DNA from: Roseomonas genomospecies 6
GTDB lineage: Bacteria; Pseudomonadota; Alphaproteobacteria; Azospirillales; Azospirillaceae
NCBI RefSeq assembly: GCF_008365375.1
Contig: NZ_QOKW01000008.1
Span: forward strand, 168,430 to 232,429
Direction: 5' to 3'
Length of the DNA: 64,000 nt
The notes beneath the pieces are model-generated. The model was not told where the DNA came from, did no database searches, and saw nothing but the letters and a program-made list of their open reading frames with translations. Numbering within the stretch: the first letter of the stretch is position 1; each line of letters begins with the position of its first letter. The translations under genes and the position numbers were made by a program. This document shows positions 16,068 to 24,139 of the stretch, piece after piece.

Positions 16068-18446
16068 ATGCGTACGCTGACCGGCGCCACCCTGGCCGCG
16101 CCCGCCCCGTCCCGCGACGGAGCGGAGACCGCCCCCCGGGGAATCGCCTTCGACCTCGACCGCGGCTACCGCCTGACGCTGTTCCCGCTGGGGTCCGCGC
16201 TGGCGCGCGTCCTCATCGAACGGCCGGGCGGGCTGCGCGCGCCGCGCACCTGGTCGCTGGCGCCCGAGCTGTCGGGCCAGACCGATCCCGCGCTGGCCGA
16301 CCCCATCGACGGGCGCGACCGCCGCGACCTGACCGGCTTCCCCGGCACGCCCGCGACGGTTGAGGAAAGCGCCGACTGCGTCACCGTCACCACCCCCGGC
16401 TGGCGCGTGGTGGTCCAGCGGTCGCCCCTGGCTCTGCGCTGGTACGAGCCGGCGGCGGAGGGCGACGGCTGGCGCCTCGTGCTGGCCGACCGCCCGACGC
16501 AGCCCTATCTGTTCGACCACCGCTCCCCCCGCTTCGCCCATCATCTGGTCAGCCACGCGGGCGAGCGCTACCACGGCTTCGGCGACAAGAGCGGCGGTAC
16601 GGACAAGCGCGGGCGGCGCCTCGCCATGGGGACGACCGACGCGCTCGGCTACGACGCGGAGACGAGCGATCCGCTCTACAAGCACATCCCCTTCTGCCTC
16701 AGCGTGCGCCCGGAGCGCGGCGGGGCGGCGGTGGGCGTCTTCTACGACAACCTGTCGCGCGCCGTCTTCGACCTGGGCCAGACCATCGACGCCTATCACG
16801 GCGACTTCATCCGGTTCGAGGCGTCGGACGGCGATCTGGACTGCTACGTCCTGTTCGGCCCGAGCGTCCCGGAGGTGGTGGCCGGCTTCACCGCCCTGAC
16901 GGGCCGCACCTCCTTCCGGCCGCGCTGGGCGCTCAGCTATTCCGGCTCGACCATGCAGTACACGGACGCGCCGGACGCCGGGGAGCGGCTGCTGGGCTTC
17001 CTCGACACGGTGAAGCGGCACGGCCTGCCCTGCGGCTCGTTTCAGATGTCGTCCGGCTACACGATGATCGGCGACAAGCGCTACGTCTTCCACTGGAACC
17101 GCGACAAGTTCCCCGATCCGGAGGCGGTGACCGCCAAGTTCGCCGAAGCCGGCGTCCATCTCGTCGCCAACATCAAGCCGGCGCTGCTGAACGACCACCC
17201 GAAATTCGCCGAGGTCCAGGGCTTCGGCGGCTTCGTGCGCGACAGCGACGCCCCGGACACTCCCCAGATCACCCAATTCTGGGGCGGCGATGGCGCCTAT
17301 CTGGACTTCACCAACCCGGCGACCACGCGCTGGTGGATGGCGAACGTCACGAAGGAGCTTCTGGAGCGCGGCATCGGCTCCACCTGGAACGACAACAACG
17401 AGTTCGAGATCTGGGACGATGCGGCGGTCTGCGACGTCGCCGGCCATGGCGGCACCATGGCGACGCTGCGCCCGGTGCAGACGCACCTGATGATCCGCGC
17501 TTCGCATCTGGCGCAGGTGGCGCACGCGCCGGACAAGCGTCCGTATCTGATCTCCCGCTCCGGCGGGCCGGGTCTCCAGCGCTATGTGCAGACATGGTCG
17601 GGCGACAACCGGACGAACTGGAAGACGCTGCGCTGGAACCTGCGCATGGGCCATGGCTTCAGCCTGTCGGGCCTGTTCGACTACGGCCACGACGTGGGCG
17701 GCTTCGCCGGTCCCCGCCCGGAGCCGGAACTGCTGATGCGCTGGATCGAGCAGGCGGTGTGGTGGCCGCGCTTCACCATCCATTCCTGGAACGACGACGG
17801 CAGCGTCACCGAGCCCTGGACCTATCCGGAGATGCTGCCCCAGGTGAAGGCCGCGCTGGACTGGCGCGAGCGTCTGGTGCCGCTGCTCTACACGCTTCTG
17901 TGGCGGGCGCACCGCGACCATTCCCCGGTGATGCGCCCCCTGTTCTACGACTTCCCCGACCAGCCCGGCGCCTATGAGGAGGAGGACAGCACCATGGTCG
18001 GCGACCGGATTCTGGTCGCTCCGGTCCTCGATCCCGGCCGGACGGAGCAGGAGGTCTGGCTGCCGGAGGTTCCCGGCGGTTGGTACGACCTGCGCGACGG
18101 ACGGCGCTACGACGGCGGCGGGCGCGTCACCGTGGCGGCACCGCTGGGCGTCGCCCCGGCCTTCGTCCGGGCGGGCACGTTGCTGCCGCTCGGCCCCGCC
18201 CCGTCCTGGACCGAAGGGCCGCTGACCGTCCGCTGCTTCCCCGGTCCGGAGGGCTACGCCCCGCTGACCCTGTTCGACGACGACGGGGAGAGCGTGTGCC
18301 GCGACGAATCCGTCTGCCTGCTGACGATCACCGGAACGGACGCGGCTTCCCTGTCGATGAGCCGCGGCGGTGGTCGGGCACCGCGCTGGACATCCCTGTC
18401 CATCGAAGAGGCGGACTGCACGGCGGTCGGCACCCTGCCGCTCTGA
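16068..18446 (+). CDS. GH31 family alpha-glycosidase
   Basis: A 792-residue cytosolic enzyme. The N-terminal beta domain (to about 260) contains FGDKSGG. The barrel holds the nucleophile Asp442 in TWNDNNEFEIW and the acid/base Asp513 in TWSGDNRTNW. A beta-sandwich C-terminus follows, including GDRILVAPVL. Both signature regions match GH31 alpha-glucosidases, alpha-xylosidases and sulfoquinovosidases; the sequence alone does not fix the sugar. Place in the operon suggests it frees an alpha-linked unit from the same uronate-containing oligosaccharide used by the GH2 enzyme. AGGAG lies before the ATG at 16068; a longer frame overlapping dctM is rejected. Confidence 0.9.
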   Translation: MRTLTGATLAAPAPSRDGAETAPRGIAFDLDRGYRLTLFPLGSALARVLIERPGGLRAPRTWSLAPELSGQTDPALADPIDGRDRRDLTGFPGTPATVEESADCVTVTTPGWRVVVQRSPLALRWYEPAAEGDGWRLVLADRPTQPYLFDHRSPRFAHHLVSHAGERYHGFGDKSGGTDKRGRRLAMGTTDALGYDAETSDPLYKHIPFCLSVRPERGGAAVGVFYDNLSRAVFDLGQTIDAYHGDFIRFEASDGDLDCYVLFGPSVPEVVAGFTALTGRTSFRPRWALSYSGSTMQYTDAPDAGERLLGFLDTVKRHGLPCGSFQMSSGYTMIGDKRYVFHWNRDKFPDPEAVTAKFAEAGVHLVANIKPALLNDHPKFAEVQGFGGFVRDSDAPDTPQITQFWGGDGAYLDFTNPATTRWWMANVTKELLERGIGSTWNDNNEFEIWDDAAVCDVAGHGGTMATLRPVQTHLMIRASHLAQVAHAPDKRPYLISRSGGPGLQRYVQTWSGDNRTNWKTLRWNLRMGHGFSLSGLFDYGHDVGGFAGPRPEPELLMRWIEQAVWWPRFTIHSWNDDGSVTEPWTYPEMLPQVKAALDWRERLVPLLYTLLWRAHRDHSPVMRPLFYDFPDQPGAYEEEDSTMVGDRILVAPVLDPGRTEQEVWLPEVPGGWYDLRDGRRYDGGGRVTVAAPLGVAPAFVRAGTLLPLGPAPSWTEGPLTVRCFPGPEGYAPLTLFDDDGESVCRDESVCLLTITGTDAASLSMSRGGGRAPRWTSLSIEEADCTAVGTLPL

Positions 18447-18555
18447 GCCTGCGGGCGAAAAGGTCAAGCCGCCGGGCGCCCATGCATCGTGATCCGCGAT
18501 CGCGTGCGTGGGCTGCCCGAGCCTGGGGTGATCCCCGCTTTTTGAACAGTTGGAT

Positions 18556-18591
18556 AAGCTTGGTTCGCCCAGGGTGAAGGGCGGACCCGAA
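18556..18591. other. Sequence shared with an insertion-sequence remnant at 42118
   Basis: GCTTGGTTCGCCCA at 18556 is identical to the sequence at 42118, and the following bases keep GAAGG and GACCCG at matching spacing. The copy at 42118 lies about 170 bp before an IS5-type transposase fragment. This may be the end of a lost or deleted element in the 293-bp gap between the GH31 gene and the hemerythrin gene. Confidence 0.4.
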
Positions 18592-18650
18592 ATCGGGAAC
18601 CAGTTCACCCCCCACTCGATCGATGGGAGGCTCGACCTCCGTTGGCGAGG

Positions 18651-18675
18651 GGAACTGTTGGAAGGCTCCCAAGTT
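18651..18675 (+). promoter_or_regulatory. EcfG-type (general stress sigma) promoter
   Basis: GGAAC at 18651-18655 and GTT at 18673-18675, spacer 17 bp, the same geometry as at 9191-9215. It lies 65 bp upstream of the hemerythrin/phasin-like gene start. Confidence 0.45.
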
Positions 18676-18739
18676 AATTCTGTGCTGCGCCGCAACATCA
18701 TGCTGCGAGCGCGATGCCCCGACAGGCTGGGAGGATGCG

Positions 18740-19819
18740 ATGACCATCACGCAATTGCTTCAAAACAGTCCCGCCAAGGCAAACGAACTGTTCGCCAAGC
18801 TTTCAGACACCTCCAGCGGTGCGGTGAAAACCCGTGAGAAGCTGCTGGCCGAGTTGAAGGAAGAGCTGGAGGTTCAAGCACGGCTGGAGGAGCAACATCT
18901 TTTTCCGGTTCTAAAGAAGCATAGAGAAACCAAGGACCTGGTGGCAGACGCGATCAACGACAACAGGCAGGTTCGCGCGCTGCTGTCCGACCTGGAGCGC
19001 ACACCCAAGGACGACGAGGGGTTCGCTCAGAAGGTTGTGGCGCTGAGGAAGGTCTTTCAGCAGCACGTCCGCGACGAACGCAAGGAGCTGTTGCCCGCCG
19101 TGCGCAAAGCACTGAGCGAGGAGGAAGCGCAGGCGGTGGCCGAGAGGCTGGAGGCTGGCCGTGCCAAGGTCGACGAGGCCAAGCGGGAAGAAGCCGAGGA
19201 ACGCCGAGCCGCCGCACGCCGCGAACGCGAGGAGGCGGAGCGCCTGCAGGCGGAAGCGGATGCCGAGAAGCAACGCATCCATGAAGCGAGCGCTGCGCTG
19301 ACGCGCCCAGCCACGGCGATGACGGAGAGCGGCGTGCAGGCGTTGACGACCAGCGGGGCGATGGCGCGGGCCGGAGCCGATGTCGCTACGGAAGCTTCGC
19401 GTCAGGCGGCGGGCCTCTTCGGCCAAGCGGCGCAACGGTCGACCTCGGCTATGGTTCGCACGGCCCGTAGCTACACCGACGCGGCGCAGCCGCCAGGCGC
19501 CGCTGTACGGACCATGGCCGTCCTGCCGATGGTGGCCGCCGATGCCACCCGTGAGGCGGTCAACGCCTGGATGGACTGGATGAACAAGTCCGCTGAAGCG
19601 AACCTCCGCGCGTCTCAACGCCTCGCGCAAAGCGTTACCCCGACCCAGTTCGCCGAGGCGCAGAGCCGATACGTCCAGGACACAACGCAAGCCATGATGG
19701 AAGCGGGCACGCGGCTGAGCCAGATCGCCATGCGGGCCATGGGCGGCATGGCACGGAACGCTGCTGACGATGGTGAGACCGCGCCCGGAAAGGGAAACGA
19801 CCCGCGCTCACGACGATAG
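18740..19819 (+). CDS. Hemerythrin-like protein with coiled coil and phasin-like C-terminus
   Basis: A 359-residue cytosolic protein with three visible parts. Residues about 1-140 form a HHE/hemerythrin-type bundle (EEQHLFPVLKKH, QHVRDERKELLPAV). Residues about 145-200 are a highly charged coiled coil rich in E, A and R. Residues about 205-340 are an Ala-rich amphipathic region ending WMDWMNKSAEANLRASQRL and AEAQSRYVQDTTQAMME, the spacing seen in phasins, which coat polyhydroxyalkanoate granules. GAGGA precedes the ATG at 18740. With the EcfG-like promoter it may be a stress protein linking iron/oxygen binding to granules or membranes. The phasin assignment is tentative. Confidence 0.65.
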   Translation: MTITQLLQNSPAKANELFAKLSDTSSGAVKTREKLLAELKEELEVQARLEEQHLFPVLKKHRETKDLVADAINDNRQVRALLSDLERTPKDDEGFAQKVVALRKVFQQHVRDERKELLPAVRKALSEEEAQAVAERLEAGRAKVDEAKREEAEERRAAARREREEAERLQAEADAEKQRIHEASAALTRPATAMTESGVQALTTSGAMARAGADVATEASRQAAGLFGQAAQRSTSAMVRTARSYTDAAQPPGAAVRTMAVLPMVAADATREAVNAWMDWMNKSAEANLRASQRLAQSVTPTQFAEAQSRYVQDTTQAMMEAGTRLSQIAMRAMGGMARNAADDGETAPGKGNDPRSRR

Positions 19820-20326
19820 GCACGCACGCCGGCGGCCCGTTTCGCTCAAGCCCTGCACCTCCACCATGGGCATGATCTGGTTCGGGACCGGACCCGAACC
19901 GAGATACGGCGTCACGGCTGGAATGTTCTTCAGATTGGTACCGAACAGCCGTGGAAGTCCCGAAAAGGCGCACCGGACCTGGACGTCCGGCAGGCTATCC
20001 CAATCCTCAGGGATGCGATGCTCGTCGATGAGTTGCCGCGGGATCGGAGCCATGTCTGCGCCGGCAGCGACAATCAGATCCGGGCTGAGGGCTTCGGCCG
20101 GAGGCAGGCAGCGTGCGAACTGGATCACGGCGCCGCCCCCCTGGCCGGCGACGAGAAGCAGTCGACCACCTTTCGGTATTTGCGGAAATCCTGGCGATGC
20201 AATGACGCGCTCCACATCGGCGGCCACGTCATTGCAGCCATGCTCGCGAATCCCCGGCCAACCGGAGCACTCCGCCGTGACGGGCTCATGTCCGCCGCGG
20301 CGCCCCCTTGGTCGGGACAACCTCAT
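19808..20326 (-). CDS. Hypothetical protein, possibly a truncated gene
   Basis: An open frame of about 172 codons on the minus strand, somewhat less GC-rich than its neighbours. It reads like genuine protein (GGRLLLVAGQGGGAVIQFARC, LIDEHRIPEDWDSLPDV, NIPAVTPYLGSGPVPNQIMP) but I recognise no family. GQGGG after a hydrophobic strand recalls an alpha/beta-hydrolase elbow without its Ser. There is no convincing ribosome site, and the open frame continues past 20326 into the divergent RTX gene's start region. It may be a 5'-truncated remnant. The 3' end overlaps the end of the hemerythrin gene by 12 bases. Confidence 0.35.
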   Translation of the reverse strand: MRLSRPRGRRGGHEPVTAECSGWPGIREHGCNDVAADVERVIASPGFPQIPKGGRLLLVAGQGGGAVIQFARCLPPAEALSPDLIVAAGADMAPIPRQLIDEHRIPEDWDSLPDVQVRCAFSGLPRLFGTNLKNIPAVTPYLGSGPVPNQIMPMVEVQGLSETGRRRACLSS

Positions 20327-20340
20327 CCGGAGGATGCACC

Positions 20341-22323
20341 ATGTCGCACGGAGCAACGCCGCAGGCCACGGAAACAGCCAACCTCCAGGGCGGTGCCTGG
20401 CAGTTCGTCGACACATCGCCGGACGTCAGCGGCCTGACGCTGCTGAACGCCCAGAAGGACAACAAGGAACAGGTCGCCTACACGGCGACGTTCGACGATA
20501 TGGCCCCCGTCGCGGTGAAGGTCTCCCAACTCGCCGCCAACGCCCAGCACCTGTACGTCTACGCCAACCCCACCGTGGTCAATGCGACGGGCAAGGAATG
20601 GACCGGCATGCAGACCAGCCTGGTCTCCAGCAACCACGTCACCGCCGACGGCGTCCATCCGCCCTTCGCCCACTTCCATGAAAAGGAGCCCGCGACGCCG
20701 ACCTGGACCACCCCGACGCTCGGCCCCTTCACCGTCGTCGGCGGCGGCAACAGCACCAAGGGCGTCGTTCCCGGCGGCCCGCACGGGCTGACCGGTGCGG
20801 ACGAGCTGTACGCCTACGGAACGCTCGGCGCGGGCGGCACCGCGCAGTTCCAGAACCTGGGCATCCACCAGTTCCCCCAATCGGTGAACCAGGGACAGGC
20901 GCAGGGCGGCGAGTTCTACATCGTCCACACGCCCAACCACCTGCCCATACACACCAGCCTCACCTACGCCATGCCGAGCCTGCAATCGGTCACCGAGGGC
21001 GACGGGAACGACAACGGCCTCACCGGCAACGCCGGCAACGACCTGCTGTTCGGCTATGGCGGCAACGACGGCCTCTTCGGCGGGCTCGGCCGCGACGTGC
21101 TGGCGGGCGGCGCCGGGTTCGACCTCCTGAAGGGCGAAGACGGCAACGACTGGCTGTTCGGCGGCGCCAACGAGGACACGCTGGTGGGCGGCAAGGGCAA
21201 GGACCTGCTGGACGGCGGAGCCGGCAAGGACGTCGCCTCCTACGAGGGCGAGGAGGCGGCGGTGGCCATCGACCTGTCGGGGCCGATGACCGCCGGGTTC
21301 GTCACGGCGAAAGTGGGCGGTGCCGACGAGGACATCCTGATCAACATCGAGGACGTCTGGGGCGGGCTCGGCGACGATGCGCTCACCGGCGACGCCAAGG
21401 ACAATTTCCTCAAGGGCGGCGCCGGTGCCGACACCCTCAAGGGCGGCGACGGCGACGACCGCCTGCAGGGCGATCCCGGCAAGGACGTCCTGGACGGCGG
21501 CTTCGGCACGGATTACGCGGTGTTCTCGGACAACCTGTCCGCATACGAGATCAAGACCACCGGCACCCAGACGACCGTCAGCCACACATCCGACGCCGGG
21601 AACGTGGACGTTCTGACCGGGGTCGAGTTCCTGTCCTTCGCCGACCAGACGATCGCGACGCCGAAGGACCCTTCCGCCAACGCTCCCTTCGTACCCGACC
21701 CGAACCCGCCCACCAAGGCGCCTCCGGGGTCGAACATGATCAACGGCACGGCGGGGAACGACCCCGGCCTGAACGGCACCGGCAAGGCCGACGGCATCCT
21801 GGCGGGCGGCGGCAACGACACCGTTGACGGCAAGGGCGGGGACGACTTCCTATTGGGCGGCGACGGCAACGACGTGATCCAGGGCGGCACGGGATACGAC
21901 CTGATCCGCGGCGGCCAGGGGCAGGACATGATCCGCGGCGGCGCGGGAGCCGACATCATCTACGCGGACTCCGGGAACGATCAGGTCTGGGGCGACGGGG
22001 GCGCGGACCAGCTCTGGGGCGGCCTCGGCGCCGACACGCTGAACGGTGGCGACGACGACGACCTCATCGTCGGCGGGAAGGGTGACGACCTGCTCAACGG
22101 CGGGGCCGGGGTGGACGTGTTCGGGTTCTGGCCGGGCGACGGCAAGGACACGGTGACCGGGTTCGAGACCGGCGACAGCCTCGTCTTCAAGGGTTCGAGC
22201 GCCGGCGACGTCACCGTCGCCATGAGCGCCAGCGACACCGTCTTCACCTGGGCCACCGGCAGCGTGACGGTCAAGGCGATGAGCGGCATGGCCGAGGGAA
22301 CCGACTATTTCTTCGTCGGGTAG
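20341..22323 (+). CDS. RTX (hemolysin-type calcium-binding repeat) protein, probably secreted by a type I system
   Basis: A 660-residue protein without an N-terminal signal peptide. Residues about 1-220 form a beta-rich, Asn/Thr/His-rich domain of unknown role. From about 225 to 625 there are some fifteen nonapeptide RTX units of the form GGxGxDxLx in two blocks, split by a non-repeat stretch near 390-475. The end, VKAMSGMAEGTDYFFVG, resembles an uncleaved C-terminal type I secretion signal. Calcium would fold the repeats outside the cell. No hlyBD/tolC-like exporter lies beside it; the MacAB-like genes at 27.9-31.1 kb are not that type. CCGGAGGATG before the ATG is a good ribosome site. Confidence 0.88.
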   Translation: MSHGATPQATETANLQGGAWQFVDTSPDVSGLTLLNAQKDNKEQVAYTATFDDMAPVAVKVSQLAANAQHLYVYANPTVVNATGKEWTGMQTSLVSSNHVTADGVHPPFAHFHEKEPATPTWTTPTLGPFTVVGGGNSTKGVVPGGPHGLTGADELYAYGTLGAGGTAQFQNLGIHQFPQSVNQGQAQGGEFYIVHTPNHLPIHTSLTYAMPSLQSVTEGDGNDNGLTGNAGNDLLFGYGGNDGLFGGLGRDVLAGGAGFDLLKGEDGNDWLFGGANEDTLVGGKGKDLLDGGAGKDVASYEGEEAAVAIDLSGPMTAGFVTAKVGGADEDILINIEDVWGGLGDDALTGDAKDNFLKGGAGADTLKGGDGDDRLQGDPGKDVLDGGFGTDYAVFSDNLSAYEIKTTGTQTTVSHTSDAGNVDVLTGVEFLSFADQTIATPKDPSANAPFVPDPNPPTKAPPGSNMINGTAGNDPGLNGTGKADGILAGGGNDTVDGKGGDDFLLGGDGNDVIQGGTGYDLIRGGQGQDMIRGGAGADIIYADSGNDQVWGDGGADQLWGGLGADTLNGGDDDDLIVGGKGDDLLNGGAGVDVFGFWPGDGKDTVTGFETGDSLVFKGSSAGDVTVAMSASDTVFTWATGSVTVKAMSGMAEGTDYFFVG

Positions 22324-22358
22324 GGCCGCCCTGGAGATCCAGAACCTGGAGATCCAAA

Positions 22359-22384
22359 GGGGGGGCATGGCTCGCTCCCCCCCC
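22359..22384. terminator. Hairpin between the convergent RTX and amidohydrolase genes
   Basis: G7...C7 stem with a short loop (catggctcgct) in the 84-bp gap. It could end both transcripts, but there is no T-run on either side. Just before it lies a direct repeat of CCTGGAGATCCA (two copies, 22329-22355). Confidence 0.45.
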
Positions 22385-22407
22385 ATGGCGGGTCGCGGGG
22401 GCTCCCG

Positions 22408-23643
22408 CTACCGCACCAGCGTCGCCGCAGGTCTGACGAAGCTCTTGCGGCCGCGCTTGAACCCCATGAGGGGCGCGGCCATCCCGCCGAAGGCGTCGGT
22501 CTCGTCATCGGCGTCGAGCACGATCATATCCGCCCGTCCGCCGATCGTGATGCCATAGTCCGCGATCCGCATCAGCCGGGCGGCTCCCGTCGAGATCATA
22601 TCGAGGCAATCGCCGAAGCGTTCGGGGCCCAAATGCATGAGGTTCGCATAGAGATTGCCCATCCGGATCAGCGAGCCGTCGCCAAAAGGCGTGAAGGGGT
22701 TCAGGACGTTGTTGGTCGCGACCGAGACGGCGACGCCGCCTTCCGCCAGCCGATGAACCGGCGCCACCCCGCGCGGTGCCCGATGGTTGAGATCGCGCCC
22801 GTTGAGATAGAGATCCGTCGCGGGCAAGGCCGTCACCGCCACGCCGGCATCGGCCAGGAGCGCGATCATGCGCTGCAACGCGGCTTCATCGATGGCCGCA
22901 AGCTTGGTGGCATGGCCGACGGCGACCCGCCCCTGCCAGCCCGCCGCCATCGTCCGCCGGCAAATCTCCTCCAGATGGGACCAAGTGGGATCGAGATCGA
23001 AATCCAGATGGAAATCGAGATCGACGTCATGCGCCACCGCCAGGGCGAAGAGCCGTTCCATCTGCAGGGAAGGATCGGCATCGGTGTAGGGACAGCCGCC
23101 CAACAGATCGGCCCCCTCCGCCAGGGCTTGGGTCAGCAGCCGCTCGACCGCCGGATCGTGGGTCATCCCCTCCTGCGGGAAGACGCAGATCGACAGATCG
23201 ATGGCGAAGGCATAATCCCGCTTGAGCCGCTTCATGGCCTCGAAACTGCGCAGGCCAACCAGCGGATCGAGTTCCACATGGGCCCGCATGTGCATGGTGC
23301 CCTGCGTGATCGCGCGCTCCAGGGTGCGGGCGCCGCGATCGTAGACATCCTCGATCGTGAACTCCCGTTTCAGGCGGGAAACCGCGGCGATTGCCCCCTT
23401 GAGCCCGCCGCCGGCATCGCGGCACCGGCAGAGCAGGCAGGATTTATCAAGATGGATGTGCGTATCGACCAGCCCCGGCAGGACGAGACGCCCGCCGGCG
23501 TCCTCCTCGAGGGCGGCTGTGCCCGCCAAGACAGGGCCGATGGCGGCGATCCTTCCCTGCCTGACCGCGATATCCTGCGGGCCTTGCCTTCCCCTCAGGC
23601 GGGCGTTGCGCACGAGAAGATCGAAAGTCTGGTTCTGAGGCAT
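22408..23643 (-). CDS. Amidohydrolase, cytosine-deaminase-like
   Basis: A 411-residue cytosolic enzyme of the metal-dependent hydrolase superfamily. The first metal site is DTHIHLDKS near residue 60; further ligand regions are MRAHVELDP, DLDFHLDFD and VGHATKL. Where cytosine deaminases have the metal Asp (HDDVxDPW), this protein has TNNVLNPFTPFGD. It may therefore prefer another ring or amide substrate such as a modified pyrimidine or a triazine-like compound. The start at 23643 (MPQNQTF) fits the family; the longer frame is not conserved. It is divergent from the SnoaL-like gene and near a GntR gene and an importer, so it is probably catabolic. Confidence 0.82.
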   Translation of the reverse strand: MPQNQTFDLLVRNARLRGRQGPQDIAVRQGRIAAIGPVLAGTAALEEDAGGRLVLPGLVDTHIHLDKSCLLCRCRDAGGGLKGAIAAVSRLKREFTIEDVYDRGARTLERAITQGTMHMRAHVELDPLVGLRSFEAMKRLKRDYAFAIDLSICVFPQEGMTHDPAVERLLTQALAEGADLLGGCPYTDADPSLQMERLFALAVAHDVDLDFHLDFDLDPTWSHLEEICRRTMAAGWQGRVAVGHATKLAAIDEAALQRMIALLADAGVAVTALPATDLYLNGRDLNHRAPRGVAPVHRLAEGGVAVSVATNNVLNPFTPFGDGSLIRMGNLYANLMHLGPERFGDCLDMISTGAARLMRIADYGITIGGRADMIVLDADDETDAFGGMAAPLMGFKRGRKSFVRPAATLVR

Positions 23644-23674
23644 CTCAAATCCGGCGTGACAATTGCATTCGGTA

Positions 23675-23684
23675 ATCGTATGCA
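23675..23684. promoter_or_regulatory. GntR-type operator copy 1 (ATCGTATGCA)
   Basis: Lies between the divergent amidohydrolase and SnoaL-like genes inside GTAATCGTATGCACTTT. A closely similar GTGATTGTACACACTTT precedes the ABC operon (24959-24975), and an inverted ATTGTATGCA lies at 25041-25050. The GntR protein between them is the obvious candidate ligand. Confidence 0.5.
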
Positions 23685-23722
23685 CTTTCGATGCCACCAT
23701 GACGACACTTGCGGAGCTTCCA

Positions 23723-24121
23723 ATGAGTGAGAGGACCGAACGCGATCTGCAGGCCGTGAAGGATTACCTGGATGCCTCCATGGCCCCCGATCCCGTGCGC
23801 GCGGCGAAACATGTGGCCCCGGGTTTCATCTGCCGATTCACCGGGCATCGGGTTTTCGATACGCCGAGCGGGCCGACCGGCTTCAACGCCGCCCGATACA
23901 AATGGGTGAAGAAGCGGATCGAACGCTATGACGTGGTGCCGGGCGAGACGGAAACCATCGTCTACAGCCTCGGCTATCTGTACGGCGCCTGGCCGGACGG
24001 CACGCCCTTCGACAACAACCGCTATGTCGACCGCTTCGTGGTGCGGGACGGGCTGATCGTCGAAACCGATGTCTGGAACGACAGCGCCGAATGGATACTC
24101 GATCCCTCCTGCACCCGCTGA
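23723..24121 (+). CDS. SnoaL-like / NTF2-fold protein
   Basis: A 132-residue cytosolic protein with the cone-shaped SnoaL/NTF2 pattern: N-terminal helix LQAVKDYLDASMAPDP, strands around FICRFTGHRVFDTPSGPTGF, and C-terminal strands YVDRFVVRDGLIVETDVWNDSAEWIL. Members act as small isomerases, hydrolases or binding proteins; no catalytic role can be assigned. The ATG at 23723 has GGAG ahead; an earlier in-frame ATG at 23699 is possible. Divergent from the amidohydrolase with a shared operator, so it probably acts in the same pathway. Confidence 0.75.
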   Translation: MSERTERDLQAVKDYLDASMAPDPVRAAKHVAPGFICRFTGHRVFDTPSGPTGFNAARYKWVKKRIERYDVVPGETETIVYSLGYLYGAWPDGTPFDNNRYVDRFVVRDGLIVETDVWNDSAEWILDPSCTR

Positions 24122-24139
24122 CCCTAATTCCTGGCGCCT

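Noticed and set aside
16008..18701. Long minus-strand open frame opposite the GH31 gene
   Set aside because: Shadow frame; the plus strand has clear catalytic motifs of GH31.
20990..22140. Periodic DNA repeats in the RTX gene as a CRISPR or satellite
   Set aside because: The periodicity is codon-level and reflects the GGxGxDxLx protein repeats.
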